Positions 25,263-33,505 of a stretch of 64,000 nt of DNA are shown in pieces. The DNA comes from DLAJ01 sp964655525 (lineage in GTDB: Bacteria; Bacillota; Clostridia; Lachnospirales; Lachnospiraceae): assembly GCA_964655525.1 (NCBI GenBank), contig CAZZNE010000006.1:66753-130752 (forward strand), in the 5' to 3' direction. The first letter of the stretch is position 1. The number at the start of each line of letters is the position of its first letter. The notes below the pieces were generated by a model, which was not told the origin of the DNA, did not search any database, and was given only the letters and a program-made list of their open reading frames with translations. Made by a program: the position numbers and the translations under genes.

Positions 25263-26624
25263 TTAAAACGGGAATCTCATACCACCTAATCCGCCGAAGC
25301 CGCCGTGCCGCTTTTTCGAAAAACCGCCCATCTGCTTCATCATTTTTTGTCCCTGCTCAAACTGCTTGATAAACCGGTTGACGATTGCAATATCCACGCC
25401 CGCGCCCCGCGCGATCCTGTGCTTTCTGCTCGGATTTAACAGCTTGGGACTGCGCCGCTCCTCCGGCGTCATGGAAAGGACGATCGCTTCAAACTGACTT
25501 AACTGCTTATCGTCGATCATGGAGCTTATGTCTCCCATTTTCGCACCCATGCCGGGCAGCATGGAAAGAATACTGGACAGTCCGCCCATATTCTTCATCT
25601 GCTTCATGCTTTCCAGATAATCCTCAAAGTCAAACTTCCCTTTTTTCATATTGGAAGCCATTTTCTTTGATTTATCTTCGTCAATCTCGATCTCATTCTG
25701 CGCTTTCTCGATCAGGGAAAGCACATCGCCCATACCAAGAATCCGGCTCGCCATGCGGTCGGGATAAAACTGCTCGAGATCGGTCAGCTTCTCTCCCATT
25801 CCGACAAACAGGATCGGCTTGCCTGTCACTGCCTTTACGGACAGCGCCGCACCGCCTCTCGTATCGCCGTCAAGCTTGCTCAATATAATCCCGTCAACGC
25901 CGACCTTCTCGTCAAATTCTTTCGCAACATTGACCGCATCCTGTCCTGTCATTGCATCCACAACAAGTAACGTTTGATGCACTGTTACATTTGACTTGAT
26001 CTCCTGAAGCTCTTTCATCATGTCTTCATCTATATGCAGCCGTCCGGCGGTATCTAAGATCACCACATCATGACCGTTTTTCTGCGCATGTTCGATCGCC
26101 GCTTTCGCAATATTGACAGGGGAATGATTCTCCCCCATAGAAAACACATCCACCTGAACCTTTTCTCCGTTGACCTGCAGCTGTTTGATCGCCGCAGGAC
26201 GGTAGACGTCACACGCAACAAGCAATGGCTTCTTGCCTTTCAGCTTCATCTTGCCCGCCAGCTTTGCCGTCGCCGTCGTCTTTCCTGCACCCTGCAAGCC
26301 GCTCATCATAACGACCGTGATCGCTTTTCCGGGCTGATAGGCGATCTGCGTCGTCTCAGATCCCATGAGCGCGATCATTTCCTCATTGACGATCTTAATG
26401 ACCGTCTGCCCCGGATTTAAGCCGTTTAGGACGTCGCTGCCGACGGCGCGTTCCTGTACCGTGGATACGAACTGCTTGACAACCTTAAAATTGACGTCGG
26501 CCTCGAGCAGCGCCATTTTGACTTCCTTTAACGCTGTTTTGACATCCTCCTCGGTCAGACGCCCCTTGCCTCTCAGGTTCTTAAATATATTGCTCAGTTT
26601 ATCGGTTAAACTCTCAAATGCCAT
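25263..26624 (-). CDS. ffh: Signal recognition particle protein Ffh
   Basis: The 453-residue GTPase binds signal sequences and the SRP RNA and delivers ribosomes to FtsY. The N domain is followed by the G domain with GLQGAGKTT, DTAGR and SKLDGD. The methionine-rich M domain starts at about residue 300 with the RNA-binding RRSPKLLNPSRKHRIARGAG segment, and the tail is glycine-rich. The start follows GGGGAGAC. ylxM ends 15 bases upstream, as in other Firmicutes. Confidence 0.98.
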   Translation of the reverse strand: MAFESLTDKLSNIFKNLRGKGRLTEEDVKTALKEVKMALLEADVNFKVVKQFVSTVQERAVGSDVLNGLNPGQTVIKIVNEEMIALMGSETTQIAYQPGKAITVVMMSGLQGAGKTTATAKLAGKMKLKGKKPLLVACDVYRPAAIKQLQVNGEKVQVDVFSMGENHSPVNIAKAAIEHAQKNGHDVVILDTAGRLHIDEDMMKELQEIKSNVTVHQTLLVVDAMTGQDAVNVAKEFDEKVGVDGIILSKLDGDTRGGAALSVKAVTGKPILFVGMGEKLTDLEQFYPDRMASRILGMGDVLSLIEKAQNEIEIDEDKSKKMASNMKKGKFDFEDYLESMKQMKNMGGLSSILSMLPGMGAKMGDISSMIDDKQLSQFEAIVLSMTPEERRSPKLLNPSRKHRIARGAGVDIAIVNRFIKQFEQGQKMMKQMGGFSKKRHGGFGGLGGMRFPF

Positions 26625-26639
26625 TTACCGTCTCCCCTG

Positions 26640-27128
26640 CTACAGTTCTTCCATAATCTCACCGGAAAGCGTCCGGATCGCGGCAAGCCGTTCCGCTATT
26701 GTTTTTCCAGCCGATGCTTCCTTCGATGCCGACCGTGCTTCCTGTATTTCCTGTTCTGCCGCCCGTCCCTCACGTTTTCCCTGTTCTGATGTCACACCGT
26801 TCCCGTTCTGCTCAGAGGGCTCTTTTTTCAACGTATCACTCTCTCCCTGCTCCAACAGTTCCTTTGCCAGCACGTCGATACGCAATACCTTTTCTTTGAT
26901 CAGGGCAAATCTTTTCACAAGCCCGAGCCGCTCCTCATACTGTTCCAGAATTTTATCACAGCGGCGGATCAGATCATGTACGCCCTGCCTGCTGATTCCC
27001 TGAATATCCGCGATTTCCGTAAGGGACATATCGTGATAGACCGCATCCTCATAAATCTGCCTCTGATGCGCGGTCAGCAATTCCCCGTAAAAATCATACA
27101 ACAAGCCATGTTCCACGATTTTTTCCAT
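26640..27128 (-). CDS. ylxM: YlxM/p13-like helix-turn-helix protein
   Basis: The 162-residue product has the YlxM sigma-70-region-4-like helix-turn-helix (LLTAHQRQIYEDAVYHDMSL, SLTEIADIQGISRQGVHDLI). YlxM is encoded beside ffh in Firmicutes and is linked to the SRP pathway. The C-terminal 60 residues are a variable, charged extension longer than in many homologues. The ATG at 27126-27128 is preferred over an upstream start because it gives the family N-terminus MEKIVEHGLLYDFYG. Confidence 0.93.
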   Translation of the reverse strand: MEKIVEHGLLYDFYGELLTAHQRQIYEDAVYHDMSLTEIADIQGISRQGVHDLIRRCDKILEQYEERLGLVKRFALIKEKVLRIDVLAKELLEQGESDTLKKEPSEQNGNGVTSEQGKREGRAAEQEIQEARSASKEASAGKTIAERLAAIRTLSGEIMEEL

Positions 27129-27162
27129 ACGGTCAGCCCCTCTCCCATCATCACACTTTGCT

Positions 27163-27191
27163 ATCATACAGGATAAAAAAAAGGCTGTCAA
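27163..27191 (-). promoter_or_regulatory. Consensus promoter of the ylxM-ffh operon
   Basis: In minus-strand sense TTGACA (27186-27191) and TATGAT (27163-27168) are exactly 17 bases apart. The -35 box is formed by the second arm of the terminator of the upstream unit, so the terminator and the promoter overlap. Confidence 0.8.
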
Positions 27192-27212
27192 GTATTTTTT
27201 CTTGACAGCTTT
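27174..27212 (-). terminator. Terminator of the SIR2-TPR unit
   Basis: A perfect stem (arms GCTGTCAAG and CTTGACAGC) is followed in minus-strand sense by eight T residues. It terminates the unit from 29431 to 27259 and shares bases with the ylxM promoter. Confidence 0.8.
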
Positions 27213-27258
27213 CTTTGTATTGTTTTTATCGCCTTGAACACCTATCTTCCAACCATTT

Positions 27259-27450
27259 TTATGACACTTCAAACTGTTTCATTTCTTCTTGAGACAAAGG
27301 TCTTCCTAATTTCTTTGATAAAAGAATGGCTTCCCTCAATCGATATACTTTTCCCTCAGAAGGCGCTGTCAATCTCCCATCCGGCATAGCTTCGCCAAAC
27401 CTGTCGAATTTATCTATAACCGTTTTTTCTTTTCTTTCCGCTACAATCAT
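27259..27450 (-). CDS. Small hypothetical protein
   Basis: This encodes a 63-residue protein starting MIVAERKEKTV, with a very good AAGGAG ribosome binding site before the ATG at 27448-27450. It has a charged middle and a C-terminus reading GRPLSQEEMKQFEVS. No motif is recognised. It starts 43 bases after the SIR2-TPR gene and ends just before the shared terminator, so the two are probably one transcript. An accessory or antitoxin-like role for the SIR2 protein is possible but not shown. Confidence 0.6.
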   Translation of the reverse strand: MIVAERKEKTVIDKFDRFGEAMPDGRLTAPSEGKVYRLREAILLSKKLGRPLSQEEMKQFEVS

Positions 27451-27493
27451 GTTATTCACGCTCCTTAACGATGTTTGACACAGTATGAGGATG

Positions 27494-29431
27494 TCACAAC
27501 TCTTCCGCTTTCTTCCGATCCTCTTTCGCAAGTGCTTCCTCGCCGATGACCGAGTATACTCGTGCGCGATTCAGATAGGCATTTTTATACTCCGGATTCA
27601 GTTGGATTGCACGTGCATAATCTTCAATAGCCTTTGCATATTTTTTTAAACTTTCATATACAACACCACGGTTAGTATATACATCTGCATCATTGGGATC
27701 CAATTCAATTGCTTTATCGTAATCTTTGATGGCCTTTTCATTCTGCCCTAACTCGCTATATACATTACCACGGTTATTATATACTTCTGCATCATTGGGA
27801 TCAAGCTCAATTGCTTTATCGTAATCTTTGATGGCCTTTTCATTCTGCCCTAACTCGTCATATACATTACCACGGTTAGTATATGCATCTGCACCATTGG
27901 GATCAAGCTCAATTGCTTTTTCGTAATCTTTGATGGCCTTTTCATACTGCCCTAAATCATAATATATATTACCGCGGTTATTATATACACCTGCATCATT
28001 GGGATCAAGCTCAATTGCTTTTTCGTAATCTTTGATGGCCTTCTCATGCTGCCCCAATTCGTCATATACATTACCACGGCCAGTATATACAGTTGCATAA
28101 TTGGGATCAAGCTCAATTGCTTTATCATAATCCTTGATTGCCTTTTCATGCTGTCCTAATTCGTAATATACAATACCACGGTTATTATATGCAACTGCAT
28201 TCTCTGGAAATATCTCTATCGCTTTCGAATACTCATCCATAGCGTCCTGTTGGCGTCCCTCGCCATAGGCACGGTTCCCCCGGCGAATATAATCCCAAAC
28301 GGTAAGCGTCTGCTCTTTCTCCCGCTGCTTTTCTTCATGCTGCTCCACTTTATTCATTTCCTGAAGAGCTTCCTGCATTTCCGGTTTTTTATTCAGCTCC
28401 TCCCACTGCTGATGATATTGCTGGACACGCTTCTCGTACTTTTTCTTCAGATGCTCTGCCGTAAGACCTGGCCGGATGGCATCTCCATACATAACTTTTC
28501 CGATTTCTACCATCAAAGCATCAAACCCATCAATAGCGACGAAATATCCATTCCGCTTTTCCACAAATCTCTGAATCTTTTCTTCGGGCAGATCAGAGGG
28601 ATCAGGCTTTCCACGATAGCACCAATATACGCCCTTACGCATGTCAGTACGGTCGTCTTCCAAAAAGGACATCAAACTGTGGTCACCGCCGGCATATCCA
28701 ATCACAATGGGCGTGTACGTATTAAGCGCATGGTTCAGTGCTGTCTGCCATTCCAATTTTAATTCATTGGTCGTTTCCGGACTGTTAAACGGTGCATACA
28801 TCAAACCGCGATGCACCTTCGCCACAATGGGACGCTGGATATTTGCATCCATATAGTCCACCAAAGATTCATGGCCGACAACAAGCGGCTTTTTATCTGT
28901 GTACAAAAACAGGGCATCTTCCACCAGACTGTCGAAATTCGTGGTGATAACCAGATTATTCTGGTTGTTCTCAGTCAACAGCTTTGCCAATGTGTGATAG
29001 CCAAGGCTGGGGTCACAACGCTCCATAATTTTCTCCAGATAGCTATATCCCTTACGCGGATTGGCATGAAAACGCAGCCTATAGATATCAAAATAGTACT
29101 CGCTTGAGATCACCCTGCCCGCTTTTTTAGCGCACTGCCATGCGGCTTCAATCTCATCAAACTTGTGCTCCATTTCCTCTTCTTCATACAAGTCACCGGC
29201 AAGCCTCCGCGTTTCCTCTGCATCCATCACAGGCATTCCTCGGTCCCCCGACTTGCCCATGAGACAATCCATCCACTGCATCTCAAGGGTGCTGCCGCTA
29301 GGGATGCCCGATTCTACCGACGCGCCGGATCCCAAGATGAAACAGAACCGCTGCTCACTATTTTCGGTCGATTCCTTTATCAACCGTGATAAACTCTTTG
29401 CGGAAAGAATTCTGGACTTTGAAAACGACAT
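27494..29431 (-). CDS. SIR2-domain protein with eight TPR repeats
   Basis: The 645-residue product begins with a SIR2_2-type NAD-binding domain: FILGSGAS at about 31-38, VITTNFDSLVEDA in the middle, KVHRG at the position of the family KxHG and VIGYAGGDHSLM near the end. A helical linker follows, then eight 34-residue TPR units from about residue 379. Units 2-6 are almost identical in DNA as well as protein (27686-28195, 102-base period). SIR2-TPR proteins often act in phage defence by depleting NAD; that role here is inference. The ATG at 29429-29431 follows GAGGGG. Confidence 0.85.
   Translation of the reverse strand: MSFSKSRILSAKSLSRLIKESTENSEQRFCFILGSGASVESGIPSGSTLEMQWMDCLMGKSGDRGMPVMDAEETRRLAGDLYEEEEMEHKFDEIEAAWQCAKKAGRVISSEYYFDIYRLRFHANPRKGYSYLEKIMERCDPSLGYHTLAKLLTENNQNNLVITTNFDSLVEDALFLYTDKKPLVVGHESLVDYMDANIQRPIVAKVHRGLMYAPFNSPETTNELKLEWQTALNHALNTYTPIVIGYAGGDHSLMSFLEDDRTDMRKGVYWCYRGKPDPSDLPEEKIQRFVEKRNGYFVAIDGFDALMVEIGKVMYGDAIRPGLTAEHLKKKYEKRVQQYHQQWEELNKKPEMQEALQEMNKVEQHEEKQREKEQTLTVWDYIRRGNRAYGEGRQQDAMDEYSKAIEIFPENAVAYNNRGIVYYELGQHEKAIKDYDKAIELDPNYATVYTGRGNVYDELGQHEKAIKDYEKAIELDPNDAGVYNNRGNIYYDLGQYEKAIKDYEKAIELDPNGADAYTNRGNVYDELGQNEKAIKDYDKAIELDPNDAEVYNNRGNVYSELGQNEKAIKDYDKAIELDPNDADVYTNRGVVYESLKKYAKAIEDYARAIQLNPEYKNAYLNRARVYSVIGEEALAKEDRKKAEEL
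27686..28195 (-). repeat. 102-bp tandem repeats encoding TPR units 2-6
   Basis: Five consecutive 102-base units encode nearly identical 34-residue TPR motifs (EKAIKDYxKAIELDPN). The DNA similarity between units points to recent expansion or homogenisation. Confidence 0.85.
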
Positions 29432-29461
29432 GCCGACCACCCCTCATATTTATTATCGCTT

Positions 29462-29490
29462 ATTGTAGTCATATTTTCGACATTTGTCAA
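29462..29490 (-). promoter_or_regulatory. Sigma-A promoter of the SIR2-TPR gene
   Basis: On the minus strand TTGACA (29485-29490) and TACAAT (29462-29467) are 17 bases apart, 31 bases before the start codon. Confidence 0.75.
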
Positions 29491-29578
29491 CAACAGGCGT
29501 ATAGCAGTCACAAGAATTCATTTTCAAGAATATCTGAATTAAAATAAGGATTGAGCAGACAGGGCATCGTCTCCACCG

Positions 29579-30721
29579 TTATTTTTCAAAGACACCTGCA
29601 ACCTGCTCTAAAAGCGTTCTTATCTCTAAATGCTGCGGACATGCCTTTTCACATTTCCCGCACTGAATGCAGTCGCTTGCCTTTCCATGCCCTTGCGTAT
29701 GTACCTGATTATAATAGTAATCACTATTCCAGTCATGGTATTGTTTCTTGGCATTCATATCTGCAAACAGATCCGGTATCAGTATCTTTTTTGGACAGCC
29801 ATCTACACAGTATCGACAGGCAGTACATGGAATCAAGTTCTGTGCCTTAAAGATTTCACATACCTTTTCTATGGCAGCGTATTCTGCCGCATTCAGCGGC
29901 TCAAAATCCTTCATAGCACCTATGTTATCCTGCATCTGCTCTAAGCTGCTCATTCCCGAAAGTACCATAAATACCTGTTTACAGCTTGCTGCAAAGCGGA
30001 TTGCCAATGCAGCGTTGCCGGATTTGGTTGCATTACTGCCACCGTTCAACCCTTTCAGAATGTGATCCGCTTCAGACGGGAGATTTACAAGGCTTCCGCC
30101 TTTTACAGGCTCCATGACCACAACCGGCTTATGATGTTTTTCACATACCTCAAGACATTTTCTGCTCTGCACTCCGGGGTCATCGTAGTCCACATAGTTC
30201 AGCTGAATCTGTACGAGTTCCACCTCCGGGTGTTCTGTCAAAATCCTATCCAAATATTCCGCATTATCATGAAATGACAAGCCAACATGCCTGATCTTTC
30301 CCTCTGCCTTTAATTCCTGAGCTACTTCATACGCACGACACTTTTTGTATTTCTCATAATTGACTTTCCCCTGTGCATGCATCAGATAAAAATCAAAATA
30401 AGATACCCCGCAGGTATCAAGCTGTTTCTCAAAAACGTTTCTGATATCCGATTCTCTTTCAAAAAGATTCATTGTCAGCTTGTCTGTAATCGTAAAACTT
30501 TCCCTTGGATAACGCTTTACTACGCACTCCCTGATCGCAACTTCACTTAAGCCGCCCAAATATCCCTTAGCCGTATCAAAATAAGTAAATCCTGCCTCCA
30601 TGAACGCATCTACCATACGGTTGCATTCCTCAAAGTCAATATTTCCATCCTTCATTGGCAGACGCATACAGCCAAAGCCAAATTTTTTGCTGTTTTTTAC
30701 AAAATCCTGTTCCATCATCAT
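29579..30721 (-). CDS. Aldo/keto reductase with C-terminal 4Fe-4S ferredoxin domain
   Basis: The 380-residue product has an aldo/keto reductase TIM barrel: FGFGCMRLP at the start, DTAKGY with the catalytic Asp and Tyr, and HVGLSFH. A C-terminal ferredoxin-like domain has two cysteine clusters, CTACRYCVDGCP and CIQCGKCEKACP, that should hold two 4Fe-4S clusters. Such fusions are common in anaerobic gut Clostridia; the substrate is unknown. Three ATG codons are adjacent at the start. It follows a truncated dehydrogenase remnant and a flavodoxin gene, suggesting a redox unit. Confidence 0.9.
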   Translation of the reverse strand: MMMEQDFVKNSKKFGFGCMRLPMKDGNIDFEECNRMVDAFMEAGFTYFDTAKGYLGGLSEVAIRECVVKRYPRESFTITDKLTMNLFERESDIRNVFEKQLDTCGVSYFDFYLMHAQGKVNYEKYKKCRAYEVAQELKAEGKIRHVGLSFHDNAEYLDRILTEHPEVELVQIQLNYVDYDDPGVQSRKCLEVCEKHHKPVVVMEPVKGGSLVNLPSEADHILKGLNGGSNATKSGNAALAIRFAASCKQVFMVLSGMSSLEQMQDNIGAMKDFEPLNAAEYAAIEKVCEIFKAQNLIPCTACRYCVDGCPKKILIPDLFADMNAKKQYHDWNSDYYYNQVHTQGHGKASDCIQCGKCEKACPQHLEIRTLLEQVAGVFEK

Positions 30722-30733
30722 CCTGCCTTTCTC

Positions 30734-30805
30734 TCATCCTGCGATTGCCATTCCAATCTGGCCTGCTCCTGTCAAAATCATCACTTCTTTTTTCATTTTT
30801 CGCAT
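30734..30805 (-). pseudogene. Truncated short-chain dehydrogenase N-terminus
   Basis: A 23-codon frame starts at 30805 and ends at TGA (30734-30736). Its peptide contains VMILTGAGQIGMAIAG, the glycine-rich NAD(P)-binding start of a short-chain dehydrogenase, but the rest of the enzyme is missing. The stop lies 12 bases before the aldo/keto reductase start. It is most simply the stump left by a deletion that joined a lost dehydrogenase gene to the reductase gene. Confidence 0.55.
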
Positions 30806-30828
30806 CCTCTCAATATTTCCATATCTCA

Positions 30829-31335
30829 TTACGCTTCCAGCCATTCTTTCAAAACAGCATCACACCTGCCCACACTGCTTCCCTGTATGGCCAGACCTTT
30901 TTTGATCACGGCCCCCGAACAGCATTTCTTCAAGTCCGCTTCACTTTTCCCCATCCCACTGCCCTCATGGGTACATACCGGTCGGACCGTTTTTCCCTCA
31001 AAATTGATCTGCTCCAGAACGGTAAACATCGGCATCGGCATGGTTCCCCAATAATTCGGGTACATGACTGTGATCAAATCATACTGTGACATATTTTCCG
31101 GCATTGCCACAACTTCAGGACGCGCACCACTCTGCAAATCTTTCTTTGCCTGTTCAATACAGGTATTGTAATCTGCGGAATATGGATTTACAGGTTCCAC
31201 TTTGAATAAATCCGCACCTGTAAGAGCAGCCGCTTTTTCCGCCACCACTTCCGTGTTCCCTTTTTCAATATATTTCAGGCTCCCGCCGAAATAATTCTCA
31301 TCTGCTCTCGAAAAATATAAAATCAGTTCTTTCAT
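30829..31335 (-). CDS. Flavodoxin family protein
   Basis: The 168-residue product has the flavodoxin-like fold: YFSRADENYFGG at the position of the FMN phosphate loop, the conserved YPNYWGTMPMPMFTVLEQ segment and the GSGMGKSEADLKK region. It probably carries electrons or reduces quinones in the cytoplasm. It starts the run that continues to the aldo/keto reductase and has a promoter of its own. A LysR regulator lies just upstream on the same strand. Confidence 0.9.
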   Translation of the reverse strand: MKELILYFSRADENYFGGSLKYIEKGNTEVVAEKAAALTGADLFKVEPVNPYSADYNTCIEQAKKDLQSGARPEVVAMPENMSQYDLITVMYPNYWGTMPMPMFTVLEQINFEGKTVRPVCTHEGSGMGKSEADLKKCCSGAVIKKGLAIQGSSVGRCDAVLKEWLEA

Positions 31336-31380
31336 CGTATTACCTCCTTATCAGATATCTCTTTATTTTGTTACACTTCC

Positions 31381-31409
31381 ATTTTAAGAAAAAGAACCTT
31401 AGCAATCAA
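31381..31409 (-). promoter_or_regulatory. Probable promoter of the flavodoxin unit
   Basis: On the minus strand TTGATT (31404-31409) and TAAAAT (31381-31386) are 17 bases apart, 45 bases before the flavodoxin start. The upstream LysR protein is a natural candidate regulator. Confidence 0.5.
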
Positions 31410-31444
31410 TTCGATTTTCGCTGACATATCATAAGTATTTCTTA

Positions 31445-31542
31445 TATAAAAAAGAACGCTACGCGATTCTTCTAGGTTTAAGAAATCTCCTATAAGTAAA
31501 AAATCAGAACCGTTTTCGATCATGGTTCAAACAGTTCTGATT
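31445..31542 (-). terminator. LysR terminator and adjacent hairpin repeat
   Basis: After the LysR stop, AATCAGAAC and GTTCTGATT arms (31502-31542) followed by a T-run form an intrinsic terminator. Beyond it are the box GAAATCTCCTATAAGT (31482-31497) and an AAGAACGC/GCGATTCTT hairpin (31450-31472), the same combination as at 21826-21920. Confidence 0.65.
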
Positions 31543-31572
31543 GATAAAATTCACGTATCTTTTATGTATTCG

Positions 31573-32475
31573 TTACAACTCAAATTTACTCCGTAGAATT
31601 CCGGCAAATTCCTCCAACAACTGTTTTGTATTTTCTTTTTTCCAGAAAGCACCATAATTCCGCTTTATTGGCTCATTGCCGCGGTACAGCGGAAGCCTCA
31701 CAATGTTGGTACCAAGACTGCCCTCTATGGGTGTTCCCTCGCTCGGCATAAATCCTTTCCCGCTGATCACGAGTGTCCTTGCCTCTTCCATGTTATCGGC
31801 AAACAGTTTTTCTCCCTGTAATCCTACAATGGTACGGTAATATTCTTCTTCGGTTTCTTTTTCTGTTTCTGATGATACAAGAATACACGGTATATTTTTT
31901 AATTCCTGCACTGTCACTTTATCTAAAGAGGACATCGGATTTCTGCTTGCAATCTCGATATGTGTCACAGAAGACGTAAGGAGCATATTCCTAAATTCTT
32001 CCGAAAATGCCCTGCGCTGGTCATTAAATGCCAAGTCTATTTCGTTCTTCAAAAGCATACGATACAGTTCATCATGGTTTCCAAAGAAAACCTCCACCGG
32101 AATATCGGGGTACTTTGCCGTAAATTCCTCCAGTGCAAGATGAAATTCCTGTCCGCTGTAACAGCGTAAGAACCCCACCTTGAAACACGCCTGTCCGCCG
32201 CCCGCCAGCCTTGTGGTTTCCCTGACAATCTGATCATAATCAGCAATCAGCACAAGACTTTTCTTATAGAAAAATTCCCCTGCAGGCGTCAGTTCAAATT
32301 TCCTTTTTTTCCGTTCCAGAAGCGGAAATCCTAACTCTCTTTCCAATGCCTGTATCTGCTGTGATATGGCAGATTGTGAAATATTACATTCATAAGCTGC
32401 CTCCGAAAAGCTGTTGTTGCGGACAACAGCCTGAAAATATTTTATCTGTCTTAACAAAATATTCACCCTATTCAA
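31573..32475 (-). CDS. LysR family transcriptional regulator
   Basis: The 300-residue product has an N-terminal winged helix-turn-helix (FSEAAYECNISQSAISQQIQ) and a C-terminal effector-binding domain of the periplasmic-binding type. It probably controls the flavodoxin/reductase unit that follows on the same strand, which is inference from position. The start is uncertain: the first codon used here is a TTG at 32475, and a GTG three codons later is an alternative. It starts 17 bases after the YitT gene. Confidence 0.9.
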   Translation of the reverse strand: MNRVNILLRQIKYFQAVVRNNSFSEAAYECNISQSAISQQIQALERELGFPLLERKKRKFELTPAGEFFYKKSLVLIADYDQIVRETTRLAGGGQACFKVGFLRCYSGQEFHLALEEFTAKYPDIPVEVFFGNHDELYRMLLKNEIDLAFNDQRRAFSEEFRNMLLTSSVTHIEIASRNPMSSLDKVTVQELKNIPCILVSSETEKETEEEYYRTIVGLQGEKLFADNMEEARTLVISGKGFMPSEGTPIEGSLGTNIVRLPLYRGNEPIKRNYGAFWKKENTKQLLEEFAGILRSKFEL

Positions 32476-32492
32476 CAGAAAAAGAAGCTTCT

Positions 32493-33398
32493 TTATAATT
32501 GCTCCGTCCAGTAGCTCTTATAGCCCTCTCCGAAAATCTCGTTCGCGCTTGAAACGATGAGAAAGGCTCTCTCATCCTCCTCCTTCACGATATTGATGAC
32601 TTCCGGCGAGCGCTGCTTTCTTGTGGCGCAAAGGATGATCTTTTTATCCTTTTCCGTGTACGCGCCCTCTCCCTCTAAATAGGTCACGCCGATGTTAAGC
32701 TCCTCCATCAGCCGCCCCGCAATCTGTTCATGCCGGTCGCTGATGATATAGATCAGGCGCGCCTCGTCCTGCCCGTACAGGATTACATCCATCACGCGCG
32801 CGTCAAGCGCAATGACGATCCCCGCATAGACCCCCAGCGTTAAATTTTGGAACACAAAACCGGATATGATGACGACGACCATATCGAGCGCAAGAAAAAT
32901 GGAACCGGATTTTAAGTATGGGAATTTCAGACGCAGAAGCTTCACAATAATGTCCATGCCGCCCGTCGTGCCGCCCGCCCGGAATACCAGACCAAGACCG
33001 CAGCCGACCGCAATGCCGCCCAAAACGACCGCACAGATCAGGTCGTTCGTGATCGGCTGCAGGTCTCCGAGCAGGTTGGTAAAAATCGACGTCATGACCG
33101 TCGCATAGCAAGTCTTAATGATGAATTTTCTGCCGAGCTTCCACCCTCCGATCACCAAAAGCGGGATGTTGATGATCAGAATCCATGTACCTGTCGTAAG
33201 CGGTGTGTAGCGGCTTAACATAATGGAAATACCGGACACACCACCGGGCGCTAAGTCATTCGGATCTAAAAGCAGACTGATGCCCGCTGAATAAATGAGT
33301 GTTCCGAGCGTTATGATCAGATAACTCCGCAAAGCCGTTCTCGCCCGTTTTATGAAATCCGTGTGTTTCTTTTCGTTCCCGTTTTTTTCATTCCCCAT
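32493..33398 (-). CDS. YitT family membrane protein
   Basis: The 301-residue product has about five membrane helices with the YitT signature (GGVSGISIMLS, AGGTTGGMDIIVKLL) and a C-terminal cytoplasmic DUF2179 domain (YIISDRHEQIAGRLMEELNIG). The family is common in Firmicutes; its function is not established. The ATG at 33396-33398 follows GAGGG and gives a normal length, so it is preferred over a GTG start 27 codons upstream. Confidence 0.88.
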   Translation of the reverse strand: MGNEKNGNEKKHTDFIKRARTALRSYLIITLGTLIYSAGISLLLDPNDLAPGGVSGISIMLSRYTPLTTGTWILIINIPLLVIGGWKLGRKFIIKTCYATVMTSIFTNLLGDLQPITNDLICAVVLGGIAVGCGLGLVFRAGGTTGGMDIIVKLLRLKFPYLKSGSIFLALDMVVVIISGFVFQNLTLGVYAGIVIALDARVMDVILYGQDEARLIYIISDRHEQIAGRLMEELNIGVTYLEGEGAYTEKDKKIILCATRKQRSPEVINIVKEEDERAFLIVSSANEIFGEGYKSYWTEQL

Positions 33399-33505
33399 AG
33401 TCCGCTTTTCCCTCTCATACCGCTTTCTATTGCTTCGTCCCGCCACGAACTTTCCATATTGTGCGAAGCGATCCTTCACCGCCTCACCTGCATTCGATGT
33501 TTCCC

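Noticed and set aside
27686..28195. Regular 102-base direct repeats that could suggest a CRISPR or satellite array
   Set aside because: The units are contiguous without spacers and in frame, encoding TPR motifs.
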